Positions 53,239 through 64,000 of a stretch of DNA of 64,000 nt are shown here, piece by piece. Numbering within the stretch: the stretch's first letter is position 1; every line of letters begins with the position of its first letter. This stretch comes from Adiantum capillus-veneris (Eukaryota > Streptophyta > Polypodiopsida > Polypodiales > Pteridaceae), in assembly GCA_014529385.2 (NCBI GenBank), contig CM043952.1, forward strand, positions 67,095,870 through 67,159,869, given 5' to 3'. The notes under the pieces were generated by a model. The model did no database searches, was not told where the DNA came from, and saw nothing but the letters and a program-made list of their open reading frames with translations. The position numbers were made by a program, and so were the translations under genes.

Positions 53239-55634
53239 TGGAGAGCGGGAATGGGGGAACATGCCCAGCACAAACACAAGGGCCTCTCTATAGCTTAGGG
53301 TATTCACAACACCCCTATCCTCTCAGAAAACACCTTCAAAGAAACACTTTACACTAGTAGACCACCGCCTGCTCAATTGCCACTGCTCACACACTCTACA
53401 AACCACCACACAACGCACACCTACTACCACTACCTATCTCCACCCTTACACACACAGACAGCCGCTCAATCTCACTCTCTCACTCCAAACACCATCGGTA
53501 CGGGGGGACACACACTTCCACACAGCCGGCACCGAGGAGAACCATGAAAGCAGGAGAAAGAGAAGGGGGGAAGGGGAAACAACAGCCATGGAGGCAACTG
53601 TGTCTTGATTGCACTTCAGAAAACAAATACACAAGCTTGCAATGCCATCACCATGGCCATTTTCAAGCAAAAGTTACAAAGGGGTTAGCTTGCTAGCTCA
53701 AACTCCACTTTGCAGGCTTCAAACGGCACCTCAAAAGGCCAAGAAAAAGTCCCAAATTTGATCCATTTTTGGACTTTTATAGGGGGAGCCTTTAATTTGG
53801 AAATTTACAATTTAATTGGTCCATATGGCAGCTTGAATTGGCAATTTTTGGGAAGGGGGCACCGCTTTGCTCTATCTCTCTCTTCTTCACTCTTTGCACT
53901 TGGGGGGGGGGGGGGGGGGGGGGGGGCATTAGCGATGTCGCTATTGCCTCCTAGCTTTTTATTTTTACCCTTTCTGGCCTCAACCTTGCACTGCTCCACA
54001 TGCTTGACTTTGACTCCCATTTTTCCCTATCCGACTCCTCTCTAGCTCTTGTGGCCTTGGCCTACTTGGCCTTGCTTTTGCTTTGTCCAGCTTCTATCAA
54101 CACTTTTGCTCTCTGGCCCAATTGGCCTTCACCTTGGCCCTTAGATTTGGTTGGCTTTGCACACCTTGGAAACCTTCGGGCCCCCTCTCTATGCTTAATC
54201 CCCGCGGGACCTTCCTCTTACCTGAGGGCGGGAGGCAATAGCGATGGGGCTATTGCCCCTCTCTCTCCTTTAAAATTGGGCTATGGGAACTGCCCCGTTC
54301 CGGGCACCACATCATCAACCTGCCATTTCTCATGCGGGCACGCCATTGCGCCGCCCCATCGGCCAAAACCGCCGTCTCCGCGAGCAGCGCCACGCGCCGC
54401 TCGGCAACACCAACCCGCAGTGCGGCTGGGCACCAGCCATAGCTCACGCAGCTTGGAGCTCCCCACACTCCCTCTTGGTTACCTTATGGGACCTCAAGGC
54501 CTAGCCTATGAAGCGCGTACTCCCACTGCCCTGCTGCGCATATGGGGCTATGCCCGGAGCCACGTGGCAGGCATGGGCCTCATGGCCTTCAAGATCCTTG
54601 AAAAATTGAAAAAAATCCCCATGTTAACCTTTTAAAAAACCCCCTTTTGGTCCTGCCTTTCCCGGACCCGATTATCCAGAAAAAAGAACTCACTGAAACT
54701 TCAAATTCCCGCCCTCGACTACATTTACCGTCTCTGCATTCCAATCTCCCGACACCTTCGAACCAAGGCCTCCAAAACGAAGAAAAAACATCTACAATTG
54801 TTCACTACCCACGGCTCCCAACTTCATCTCCCTATATCTGGACGACCAAACATCCGATTGACGTGCCGTCCATTGGTGCTAGCTTCACATGGTACATACT
54901 ATCACCGAGAACCTTGGCGAGGCCAAAATGACGCCAGCTGGCACATCTTCCGATGTGGTCAAGTGGGCTCAGACCCGGCCCCTGGAAAATCTTCAATTGA
55001 CCTTAACTTGCTATCCAGAGCTTCGATTCGCAATCCAAAAAGACAGGCATGCTCCATAACTCGAGCTCTACACATGTATACACTAACATCATCGCGGGCC
55101 ACCTGTCCCTAGCTGCCCTGTCCGTCAGCAATCTGCTACACACTCTTTCTTTAAACCACAATATCTTGCACACCGGGTCTCCGTTTGACGAGCCGTGTGG
55201 ACCAACTTCTAGAGCACGTTGAAATCTACATTCTAGAGCTTTGACCTGGCATTTTGGACATCTTCATCGCCACCCCATCTGGACCACTCCGTTGCATTTT
55301 TGTCCTAGAAAATTGCCTCAAGCATACTTTCCCGCTATCCTTTGGCTGCCTAGGGCCTTGGCGCTTGCCCTAGACTTCTGCACTGCACTCGATTGCACCC
55401 TTTGCTTGGCATAGACCATCTCTTAGCTTCAACCAACTTTAGCTGCACCATCATTGCCCAGCCCCCTCGTCGAACATTTATGTTCGACCAAAAGCATATG
55501 TACAAAACATTGAAATTGGCACACCAAACTGACGCGATTAAAAACACTCACAAAACCATAATTGTATGTACAGGCTATGTACAAAGCATCATCTTATTCT
55601 TTTCACACACTGCACGCTTTAGGTGGGTTGCCCA
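53239..55634 (-). repeat. Shared LTR of element D (2,396 bp)
   Basis: Nearly collinear with 45644-48070 with scattered substitutions and a longer G run (53902-53926). TATA box at 53775-53781 (minus). It is the 5' LTR of the D copy at 48071-53238 and also sits at the 3' end of the partial copy at 55635-57003. Confidence 0.9.
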
Positions 55635-57003
55635 CCCCCCTTGACTATAATTTGTTGCACTTCAGGCACTAGATCCCTCTAAAAATATAGATTGAGCCGC
55701 ACACCATTTACCCTGTTCCTAAGAAGCTTGCCATTTGCTCTTACCAGTTGATACGTCCCATTCGGAAAATCCTTCTTCACTTTATACGGACGTGTCCACT
55801 GCTTCTTGAAGTTTTTCTAGAATGTGAAATCCAGCTTTCCTACTTCATGACCAGGTCTCCTTCCTCTATCTTCTTGTCCGGTAGATTCTGATTGAACTTG
55901 GCAACCCACTTCTCTCTCTGCTTCACATAGTAGTCTTCCGCTGCCTCTCTGTCCATCTGTAAAGCCTTCAAGTTGGGTATCCGATCCTGTAGAACCCCTT
56001 GTTGAGTGGCATTGACACGTGACATACCCTTCAATGCGCCTAAATGTGCATGCACTGGCAACACAGCCTCTTTACCATAGAATAGCTCGAATGGGGTGAA
56101 GTTTGTAGCCACCTTATAGGATGTTCTATACGCCCACAGTCACTTCTCTAAATTTTCTTCCCACTCAGCTTCCTGCTTGTACACATACCTAGTTAACATC
56201 TTGACGATTTGACCATTAGAATTCTCAACTAGACCATTGCATTGGGGGTGATAGAGTGAGGAAAACCTATGCTGAATCTTTAACTTTTCCACTAGTGCAC
56301 TCATGAGTTTGCTTCTAAAACCCTGACCCCTATCAGAAATTAGTACCCATGGAACTCCAAAACGGCAACAAATGTTATCAAACACAAACTGAGCCACCAC
56401 ATTAGCATTTACTTTCTTCACTGCTTTGGGCTCGACCCACCTTGTAAGATAGTCAATGGCTACCACCATGTATTTCTTACCACTTGTAGACTTTGGGAGA
56501 GGGCCTTTGGCATCCAAACCCCACTTCTTGAAGGCGCTTTGTGCGATGATGGCGCCCTGTGACTCTGCTACCAGTCGTCTTTCACCTATAGTACGTCTTT
56601 CACTCATGGCATGTTTTACACCAGTAATGCACGTCCTTCACAATGGAAGGCCACCAAAAGCCTGCTCTAAGCACTTGAAATAGAACATGATCTTTGCCCT
56701 GGTGTCCGCTTTCTTCATGACATTTCTCCAACACCATCCCTATCTCTTCTTTGTATAGCACCCTTCTAAGCACTCCGTCATGCCCATATTTTATGAGATC
56801 TTCACCTACCAGTGTGAATTTGCGGGCCTTTTGCACCACTCTTCTCTTTTGCAGCTTGGAAAAACCCTCTGGACACTGTCCTGTACCCAAAAACCTTCAA
56901 TCTCTTTAAGAGTCTCCCTACCTTCTTCAAAAGACTTCAACATCTTCTTGATAGAAAAGAACCAATGCTTCAAAGAATCGTGCTTTACCTGCCATTGGCC
57001 TAA
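55635..57003 (-). pseudogene. Partial second internal region of element D (integrase and aRNase H tail)
   Basis: Collinear with 48071-49560 and better preserved. 56140-56607 is an open integrase core: WGLDAKGPLPKSTSGKKYMV, IDYLTRWVEPKAVKKVNANV, WVLISDRGQGF (second Asp), HPQCNGLVENSNGQ (Glu). 55840-56112 carries FELFYGKEAVLPVHAHLG and a GDLVMK end. 56600-56890 is the zinc-binding domain (GHDGVLRRVLYKEEIGMVLE). The aRNase H is reduced to its last helix (GQWQVKHDSLKHWFF). About 110 bp present at 49370-49480 is deleted here, and sequence stops at about 57003. Confidence 0.88.
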
Positions 57004-57824
57004 CAGTTGCTTGATGACTAGCAATGCATATGTTGTCAACATCTTGGAAAAAACAAAACAACTCGCATCTAACTCAAGCTACACTCAAATAACTGAAATC
57101 ACCAAAAGCTAATCGCTTATCAGCAAACAAATCACATATGTTTACAGTATCAAACGAGATCCAAACGTTATGAAACTTCTAGGACATGTTTATAAAACCT
57201 AAGCACACATGCTTGTGGTCTCAAATCTCACTTTAGGTCAAGTGCAAAAATCACAATTATTAACAGCAGTGAGTTTTTGACCTAGTCGTTTTCAACCCAG
57301 AATGCATCTAAATGCTTAGCAATGTTGCCCCAATACGCCACCTATACTTAGTTATTGATTTTAAAGCTTAAATTCCTACTTCTGATGAGATTAGGCCGTG
57401 GGACAGTGACGGCAAAAGCTACGGATTACCATGAAATGCTTATGTCAATGCGTAGAGATCTTTCCTGTGATTGCAACCCAACAAAGGCGATTGTAATGTG
57501 ACAACCGGGGAGGGAGTAGGAAGTTAGAGAAGGAGAGAAGTAAGCGTCGTTAGCTCACGCTATGTTTCTATTATCCAAAGCTTATGAAAAACTTACAAAA
57601 AATGATTTTTATACCTTAGCCAAGGTTTTTGTGGTCAAAATTAATAATCTGGAAGCTCTAACTAAAGGTAGGTTGATACAGTCTGGAAGCTTGTAGCCCT
57701 GGCTCATCATTTACGATGTTTATCTAGAAAGTAGGAGTTACAATATTCTCGATTCATCAAAATAAAAAATGTTTTTATAATGAAAGCTCTGAAAATTGTT
57801 ATCCAAGTTAGCTTGCTGCTAACA
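57003..57824 (-). repeat. Probable 3' LTR of element E
   Basis: On the minus strand a polypurine tract GAGGAGGGGGGGAA (57825-57838) is followed by TGTTAGCAGC at 57824, as at an LTR start. The segment is AT-rich, has no coding and includes a partial copy of the palindrome word found at 61484-62075 (near 57247). It is cut at about 57003 by the D remnant. No second LTR is visible in the window, so the call is inferred. Confidence 0.5.
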
Positions 57825-57838
57825 TTCCCCCCCTCCTC

Positions 57839-60800
57839 GACTGTGTCGTCCCTTGACACAGCTTCATGGGCTCAAGTAGTTGTCAGGTTGAGGCTGGTGA
57901 GGTGGTCTTTAAGTGCGTGTAAGGCTTTTTCATATCTGAATTTTCCCTCTCTGCCAGGAACCTGCAAGAATTGCATGGTGACTCAGTTTTTAAGCTCAAT
58001 GGCTGAGTAGCCAACAAATTTGAATGTGAGGTTGCTTATCACTGGCCCAAATATCTTCGTTCGCCAAGTGAAGAAACCTATATAAAATGCTTCCTCAAAC
58101 GCCAACATATTACTTGAGGGCAAAAACATGCATCGGATGTAGAATCCATAAAGGACTTCTTCGGAAGGCTGGCCACTTAAGTCGTAGATAGCAGAGACCC
58201 TTATTACCTTCGAGGAATGACATCCATGGCGTTCCTGCTTGCTCTGGCTCATGAAAATCTTGAAGACATGTGAGCAACATTCTGTGGATCTTGTATAGCA
58301 TGGTACGGGAGAGGTCAGGGAGGCTTTTGAAGAAAGTCATGGCACTCATTAGGGTTTTCACCATGTATTCCTTTGTCGATGTTCCATGTTTTGGAGCTGA
58401 CAATCATGGATAGTTTAGCCATGTAGGCCATGCCATGCCCTTACCCTTGGTACATGAAAAAATGTTGGGTCTTTCTGTAGCGCGGCAGGTTCTCTTGTGA
58501 ACAGACTCAGATATCTTGGATTTTTATTCAGCCAGCTCTTTTTCCACTTGGGATGGACATCCTCCGTGCCTTCTGTCTGCATAGTCTTGCTTTTACCTGT
58601 AATAGCTCTACCTTGATCAGAGGGTATGGAAATGATTGCTGATACCATTGTGCATTGATTTGGTTGGGAGTGAGTTGAGTGACATTAACTGAATGGATAA
58701 ATCTCAACTCCCAATACATCGCTGCTTTTCATTTTGTATCTGTTTCTTGAGCAACCTGTTCCTTTAGTGCATCTTCCTCAGCCTTAGAAAGTTATCTTTA
58801 GAAAGCTGTACCATGGACACTTGCTCATCATCTATGAGTGGTACCTGAAAATCTTCTTCTTCTAGCCCTTCTGGCGGCTGTGTTTCCATCTCAGCAAAAG
58901 AGACTGAGGGAATTTTGATAGTCGGTTGCTCAGAGGTATCTCCTTCTTCTTGTGTCTCTGGTTGTCCCTCTCTCAGCAGCTGATTGACTCTTTTTAGCTC
59001 TATATTCTCCTTGAGAAGTTGTTCTTCACGTTGTACCCGCATCAGTGCAAGGTCTCTTCTCTGTGATTGCTCTAGCTTTAGCTCTAGCTCTAGATCCTTC
59101 TTCCTCTTTTCCAAAGCCTTATAAACTTCATCTGTACCTTTTATAGAAGCGACAGTAGGATTTTCCCTTATCTGCCTCAAAAAAGCTGCCTGATCATTGA
59201 TCCTTTGCTCTGAGTATTGCAGAGAAGCGTTCGCTACATCGAGCTACACTTGGATATTTTGTACTGACAGAGTCACGGTTATGATCTCTTTTGTTACCTC
59301 TATCAGTTGTTGATCTTTGGTCCTGCAGGCATCCGATAGTTTGGTTAAAAGTTGTCCCAACCCCTCCATTTCTTTTTGCTGCTTCTCTTTTGCAAGTTGG
59401 TGTTGTTCGGCTTCATCTTTCAGCTCCTTGATATGTCTCTGTAGATCTGAGATGACATTCATCTTGTCACCTAACTTTCCTTGCAGAGCATCGATGACCA
59501 ATTCCAGCTCGCTAGCCTTAGCCCTGGAGCTAAGTGCTGCTGTTTGCATTTTTTCGGACATCACCTGCATCTCTTTGGCATATTCATTTACTTGTAGGAT
59601 GACTTCCTCGTTTGTCTCCCATTCTTCACACTCTGTAGGCTGTCTAGATGTTTCAAATTTTTTGGCTTGAGGCTCCTTGAGTGGTTTTGTGGTGGCTGCT
59701 TGTGGTTGTAGCGGGGGTTCTACATATCCTTGAGGCGTTGCAGTTGCCCCGGTTGCTTCGGTTGCTTGAGGCTTTGTGGATACCTCGGCCGTTTTTTATT
59801 GGGTGGTCGTAGATGGTGTGTCCTCTATTTCTTTCCTTTGAGCTGCTCAAAAATGGTTGCTGCTTGCTGTTCAGGCTCCTTTTCTTTGGATTCCTTGCCG
59901 TCATTGGGTCTAACTGTTGGTGAAGAGTGAGGGCTTGGCATTGGATGGTATGCCTGTTCCATAGCGGGTGAGGTAGGGTTCAGAGACATTTCTTCTTGGT
60001 TGTGCTGTGTTTTACTTTGTTCCGTAGCCTTTGCCTATCTTTGTTGCTCTGTTGCATCTTCTTTTGCTTTTCCCTCAGCTTCTTGAGCTTCTTTTAATTT
60101 TAGAGCTTCTGCTTCTGCATATATGCATTCAAGAAAGTCTGTGGGGTCTTTTGCTTCTTTCCTTGCAGGGTTCTTAGTTCTGGGACCCCTTATCTCTTTT
60201 GGAACCCACCTTTTTGGGTCCTCACCTACAGCCTGGCGGCTTCTTTTGTAAGTTTGTTTTTCTCTTTCAAACCTTGCCTTCTTTTGCTAAGGTTCCTCTT
60301 GGTGTGCAGCTACAACTTTCTTCTTTATCTCTTCAATTTTGGCCCTTCTCTCTTCATTATCCAAGCTTTCACTGCTATGAGCTTCATGGGAGCTTTCGAC
60401 AGATTCTTCATCAAATTTTTTTTATAAACTCGCTTTGATGAACGCGTATTTCTTGGAGAAGGTTGTGCAGACACAATCCATGTGTTCTGATCTGGGGATG
60501 GCCGAAAATTGTCAACTATGCCAATAGCATGGTATGCTATCCTTGTAATACTTCAAGTGCGCCCATATAGGTGATTTTACCTTCTTTCTTGGTGCCCTTC
60601 AGTGTTGTCAGCACATACTGCACATGATCAATTGGTTGCCTGGTTGTCGACTTCAACACTTGGGTGAAGGTACTCGAAACTGCATGATTTGGTGTGGTGT
60701 ACCGTGGCAGTCTCTTTGCTAACAAGTGGAAGTGCTAATGGTACAGACGTGATGGTTCTTCCACTTGCCTTTGGATGAGGTCAGCAAAAGTTGCTGCAGC

Positions 60801-61391
60801 AATCTCCTTGGTGAATGTGCCTATTGTCTTTCTGTCTTGGGCCTGCATTGTCATCCCTTCAGTCGGCAACTTCAATGCCTCGGACACAATTTCCTTTGTG
60901 ATTACCACTTTGACTTTTTTCCCTTGTTGGTCATTAATTTGGGGTGATCCATCATCTTTAATTGTAGACAGTAGCTCATAGGTTGGCTTGGAAATCTACG
61001 CCGCATGGTTCCCGGTCGTAGAAGTCCCTGAGGCCCAGCCTTATGTTAGCTTCCTTTGTGTCTGGCTTAGCAGCTACATCATAGATCTCTTTCGGTAGCA
61101 GTTGCAACTCTACTTGATGTCCTTCTTCACTCTTAGACTTGCCAGTGAAAACTATTGTTTTTCCCAAGCTCTCCTCTTGACCAGTATGTTGCCTTGGCCG
61201 TCTTTACTCAACTTGTGTCTAGTTGGTAGGGTGGCAGCTCTTGCAGCTTTTCTTTTTGGGACACCCTTTTCTTGGCCTTCTCGACAGCTTGCATTGCTCT
61301 TGTTAAGTGAATATAGTGCCAAAGTTAGAACATTTTGCAAATTCCGCTTTGAAATGCCCTTGAGTATGAATTGCTGACAAATTGAGTCCAA
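57839..61391 (-). pseudogene. Degraded polyprotein of element E, coiled-coil rich, unrecognised
   Basis: Minus-strand sequence reads as one coding region with many frame changes. From the 5' side: a basic part (61152-61391), KTIVFTGKSKSEEGHQVELQ (61100-61165), a region with VKVVITKEIVSEALKLPTEG in a broken frame (about 60880), RLPRYTTPNHAVSSTFTQVL (60640-60720), a Lys/Glu-rich helical section, two coiled-coil segments (59244-59570 and 58764-59180, with heptad-like KKDLELELKLEQSQRRDLAL) and a last part near 58000. The tail ends DDTVEEGGNV at the polypurine tract. No RT, integrase or zinc knuckle was seen. The EIVSEALKLP word recalls N-terminal domains of some non-autonomous plant LTR elements (weak inference). 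Confidence 0.4.
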
Positions 61392-63500
61392 TTTGCTTCA
61401 AATCAATTTTGGAACATAGATGCATAAAAACATGTAAAGATCAAAATCATAAAGTTCAAGCAAAAATTTATAACAAAAGTAAATAATCACGATTATTTAC
61501 AGCAGTTGAGAAATTTTTCCAACTTTTTGCATTTTTGATATCATAGGCTTGAAATATATAGCATTTGGGTGCTCTGAGTGAAGTGTGCGCTCATTTGAGT
61601 GCACTGGGTGGAAATGGTGATGGATTTAGGCTTTAATTCTTTGAAACAGTAGATATAAAGGGATTTTGAGATTTTGAGATCCAAACTTGCTCAACTGTGG
61701 TCAGTGGACTTGGGACATCATGTGCTTTGATCCCATAAGGTTAAAGTTGCAATTTTTTCCCATTTTGGCAACAAAGTAAATAATCGCGATTATTAACTTT
61801 TTATCAAAATGAATATTTTTTAATGCAACTTGGTTCTAGGCTTGATGTAGACCCTGTGTATAAGATACGGGGTGATTTGGATCAAAAAAATGTGACAAAT
61901 AACTCAAAATTTGGATTGGAAGGACTCCTTTGCATTTTTTTGATAATTTTCAAGTTTTTCTTGATCATTTTGGCTCATACTTGAAATGTGGCATGTAATA
62001 GGTGTGTACAAGTGATAGGTGAAGCGAAGGTACCATTTTCAAGCCAAAAAAGTACAAAAGTAACTAATCAAAATTATTTACAACAGTTTTTTTTTTTTTT
62101 GCAAAACTTGACAATTTTTGACCTAGACATATTCAATACACCTGAAACAAGTCCTCAATTGAATTTGGTAAAGTTTTGTCTTGTCGGCATCACTTCGTGC
62201 TTTGTCAACTCTGAAATCACCAATTTTTGTGACTGGCCTATGGAGTTGGTTAGTCACTTTTGAGGCTATGGACTTCTCCGCTACATAGTCCTAAAGCTAC
62301 CCATCTAGTTTTGGCCCATTTGGAGTCAGTTTGACTTCTTATGTCAAATTTGACGCTTTGTAGCCTTCGAGTTGTTTTCTGCTTTTCTAGAGCTTGCCTT
62401 GATTGTTTTTATGAAACCATCCATGTACATTGTGTATAGACCCAGTCTATAAGCTGTCTGTGGAGTCAGAATCCAATTCTCGCATCTGGCAAAAACCTAG
62501 ATTTTCTACTTGGGACCCCCCTCGACCCCTACCAAATGGTCATCTGCTGATATAGAAGTGTTCTATTATATAGGAGCATGCTACAGTTCAAGTCTCGTCC
62601 GATTTGGTTGAGCTGACAGGCCGCTATGGTCAATTTTTGGTCGTAGGACTTTGTGCACTGCTCGGTTTAATCTAGGGGTTTTTCCCTTGAGCCTAGACTT
62701 GGTATTGGCCATATAGAATTGATCATTGATAAGCTTAGAAATTACCCCTCATGTCTTGTGTGAGTTGGCGCTGTAAACGGGCGACTATGGACTCCAGAAA
62801 TCACATGCGAAGAAGGCCGAAAGCTCTCTTCTCCAAGGGCGACTAGTGGAAATGAGGTGATTTTAAACTACCTTGGATATCTATACTCGGACTTCCCAAA
62901 CCATTTTTCCCAAATTCCCGTGTTAGTCCTACTAGGCCGTGAAATCTATGTTAGGCTCAAAAAATTTCTCAATCGGATTCCTGTTGCTCATTTTGCACGA
63001 ATTTGCGAAAGTAGGCCTTGGCAGCCTATTTAGGCTTCCCGCTTCCATCTGTCAATTTAATTGAAATTTTTTATGCCTGTTTGCCTTATCCTTCCGATCA
63101 TCAGCGTATCTTCAATTTTTCCATTTGAGCTCATTTACTATTTATTATTAATTTTTGGCCTGTTTATTGAAAAAGTTTTTTAAAAAAACTAAAAAAGCAA
63201 AGTGAAAAATCAATAATTAGGAAAATCCATTGAAAAACACAGCTTTAATGTCTTTTGTTGGATTTCTCCATTTTTAAGTCCAAATATCAAGAAATATGAT
63301 AAAAAGTAACAAAAAAAACCACTTTTTGATTATTTTTTGATACTATATACACTATTTACACTCATCGGGGAGATGTTATCAGTTAAATTTTCCCCGTTGA
63401 TGATTTGTAAGGGCATTACTAGGTAATTTTGTAAAAAATCACACGTTAACATCAAACTTTTTCCTCCCTCTTCAAACATTGCCCCTAATTACTTAGTTCC
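61392..63500. other. AT-rich non-coding region with repeated palindromes
   Basis: No convincing coding. The word GTAAATAATC-AC-GATTATTTAC, a 10-bp inverted repeat, lies at 61484-61505; weaker forms are at about 61773-61794 and 62051-62072, about 280-290 bp apart. The surroundings share CAAAA before and CAGCAGTT after, so this looks like a decayed tandem repeat. It may be leader or intron of element E. Confidence 0.5.
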
Positions 63501-63512
63501 CTTCCACCTCTC

Positions 63513-63938
63513 CTAGATGGCGTACCTGGGACGACTGTGTGCATGGGTGGAAAAATCGTGTCTATGCATAGACTTGGTTGGCTCTATCATGCCTTGAAGA
63601 TCAATGAAATTAAAACCATTATGATGTGCACAAGTTGGTCCTTGAGTAATTAACTCAAGGGTTTTTGATGTCGAGGTTTCTTTTTGTTGTCTTCCAAAGA
63701 GCAAATCTTGTAGCTTGTGTGCTCTTTGCTTTATTGTACCTGCAGGATGTTTTGGCACACTGATTTCCTGAGCTGTCGATATCAATAATGATGGTTGTCG
63801 AGCTTTTACCCGCCATTGGTATCTTGGTTTGTTTTGTTCCAAATGTTTTGGTTGATTGTTTTGAGACTTAATTCTCAACTGCTTTATCGGTTTATAGTTG
63901 GCGGAGAAGATAAGTACTCCTTTTTCTTCCAAATCCAT
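63513..63938 (-). CDS. Unrecognised 141-residue open frame
   Basis: ATG at 63938 (MDLEEKGVLIFSANYKPIKQ) to stop at 63513. Gln/Lys/His-rich, with a basic middle (NKPRYQWRVKARQPSLLIST) and no membrane segment or known domain. It lies upstream of element E on the same strand and could be its first ORF or part of another unit beyond the window. About 2.1 kb of non-coding DNA separates it from the E polyprotein. Confidence 0.35.
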   Translation of the reverse strand: MDLEEKGVLIFSANYKPIKQLRIKSQNNQPKHLEQNKPRYQWRVKARQPSLLISTAQEISVPKHPAGTIKQRAHKLQDLLFGRQQKETSTSKTLELITQGPTCAHHNGFNFIDLQGMIEPTKSMHRHDFSTHAHSRPRYAI

Positions 63939-64000
63939 TTTGTTTTAGGCTCCCTACTCGAAGATGATCCTCTTTGTGTTTGGAACGTGGGAACCATCTT

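Larger units (their letters stand above)
45476..55634 (-). mobile_element. Element D: Ty3/gypsy with two RNase H domains
   Basis: On the minus strand: LTR (55634-53239), PBS, gag, protease, RT, RNase H, a second archaeal-type RNase H, integrase, polypurine tract and LTR (48070 to 45644 or 45476). LTRs are about 2.4 kb. RT-RNase H-aRNase H-integrase order is the mark of the Tat/Ogre/Retand group; the PBS is not the one I would expect for every Tat element, so the clade is tentative. Frames are broken by several stops. The upstream LTR is shared with a partial second internal region (55635-57003), so the structure is tandem. Confidence 0.88.

Overview
This window looks like nuclear DNA from a land plant with a large, repeat-rich genome. 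I found no host gene, no rRNA gene and no functional tRNA gene. Nearly everything that can be interpreted is a transposable element, usually nested in or truncated against another. The lineage is inference: the mix of Ty3/gypsy chromovirus, dual-RNase-H gypsy, Ty1/copia, LINE, possible Penelope-like and caulimovirid-like sequence, plus a gypsy polyprotein resembling elements I associate with basidiomycete fungi, would fit a fern, lycophyte, bryophyte or gymnosperm better than a compact angiosperm genome.

Layout. 1-688: unassigned flank. 689-8145: minus-strand chromovirus with very short LTRs (111-123 bp), split by a 1,590-bp solo LTR (2754-4343, TSD CGATT) and followed by a 453-bp tandem duplication of its 5' LTR region. 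8850-12190: degraded plus-strand LINE, then a long TA microsatellite. 14000-16271: minus-strand copia remnant. 16320-17990: capsid-like fragment of an endogenous caulimovirid. 19248-29271: element A, a young full-length gypsy element (two 2,010-bp LTRs, about 0.6% diverged by eye). 29276-40000: an unidentified minus-strand retroelement (F) with a Penelope-like reverse transcriptase, interrupted by element B (32400-38872). B is a gag-only LTR element (two 1,578-bp LTRs) carrying an extra transmembrane ORF and three small leader ORFs. 40482-45475: element C, a plus-strand gypsy with a 1.6-kb LTR of the same family as the solo LTR, truncated within its RT-RNase H region. 45476-57003: element D, a minus-strand gypsy with two RNase H domains, arranged as LTR-internal-LTR-partial internal. 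57003-64000: element E, a minus-strand retroelement-like unit with degraded coiled-coil coding sequence and repeated palindromes.

How parts relate. Elements A and B have different LTRs and gag genes, yet both encode a matching protein of about 71 residues upstream of gag (two tandem copies in the LTR of A, one in the leader of B), and both made 4-bp target duplications. This small-protein family is the best candidate here for something undescribed. B lacks pol and shares its primer-binding-site sequence with D, so a D-like element may have supplied its replication enzymes (inference). Nesting gives relative ages: the solo LTR entered the chromovirus, B entered F, and D entered C.
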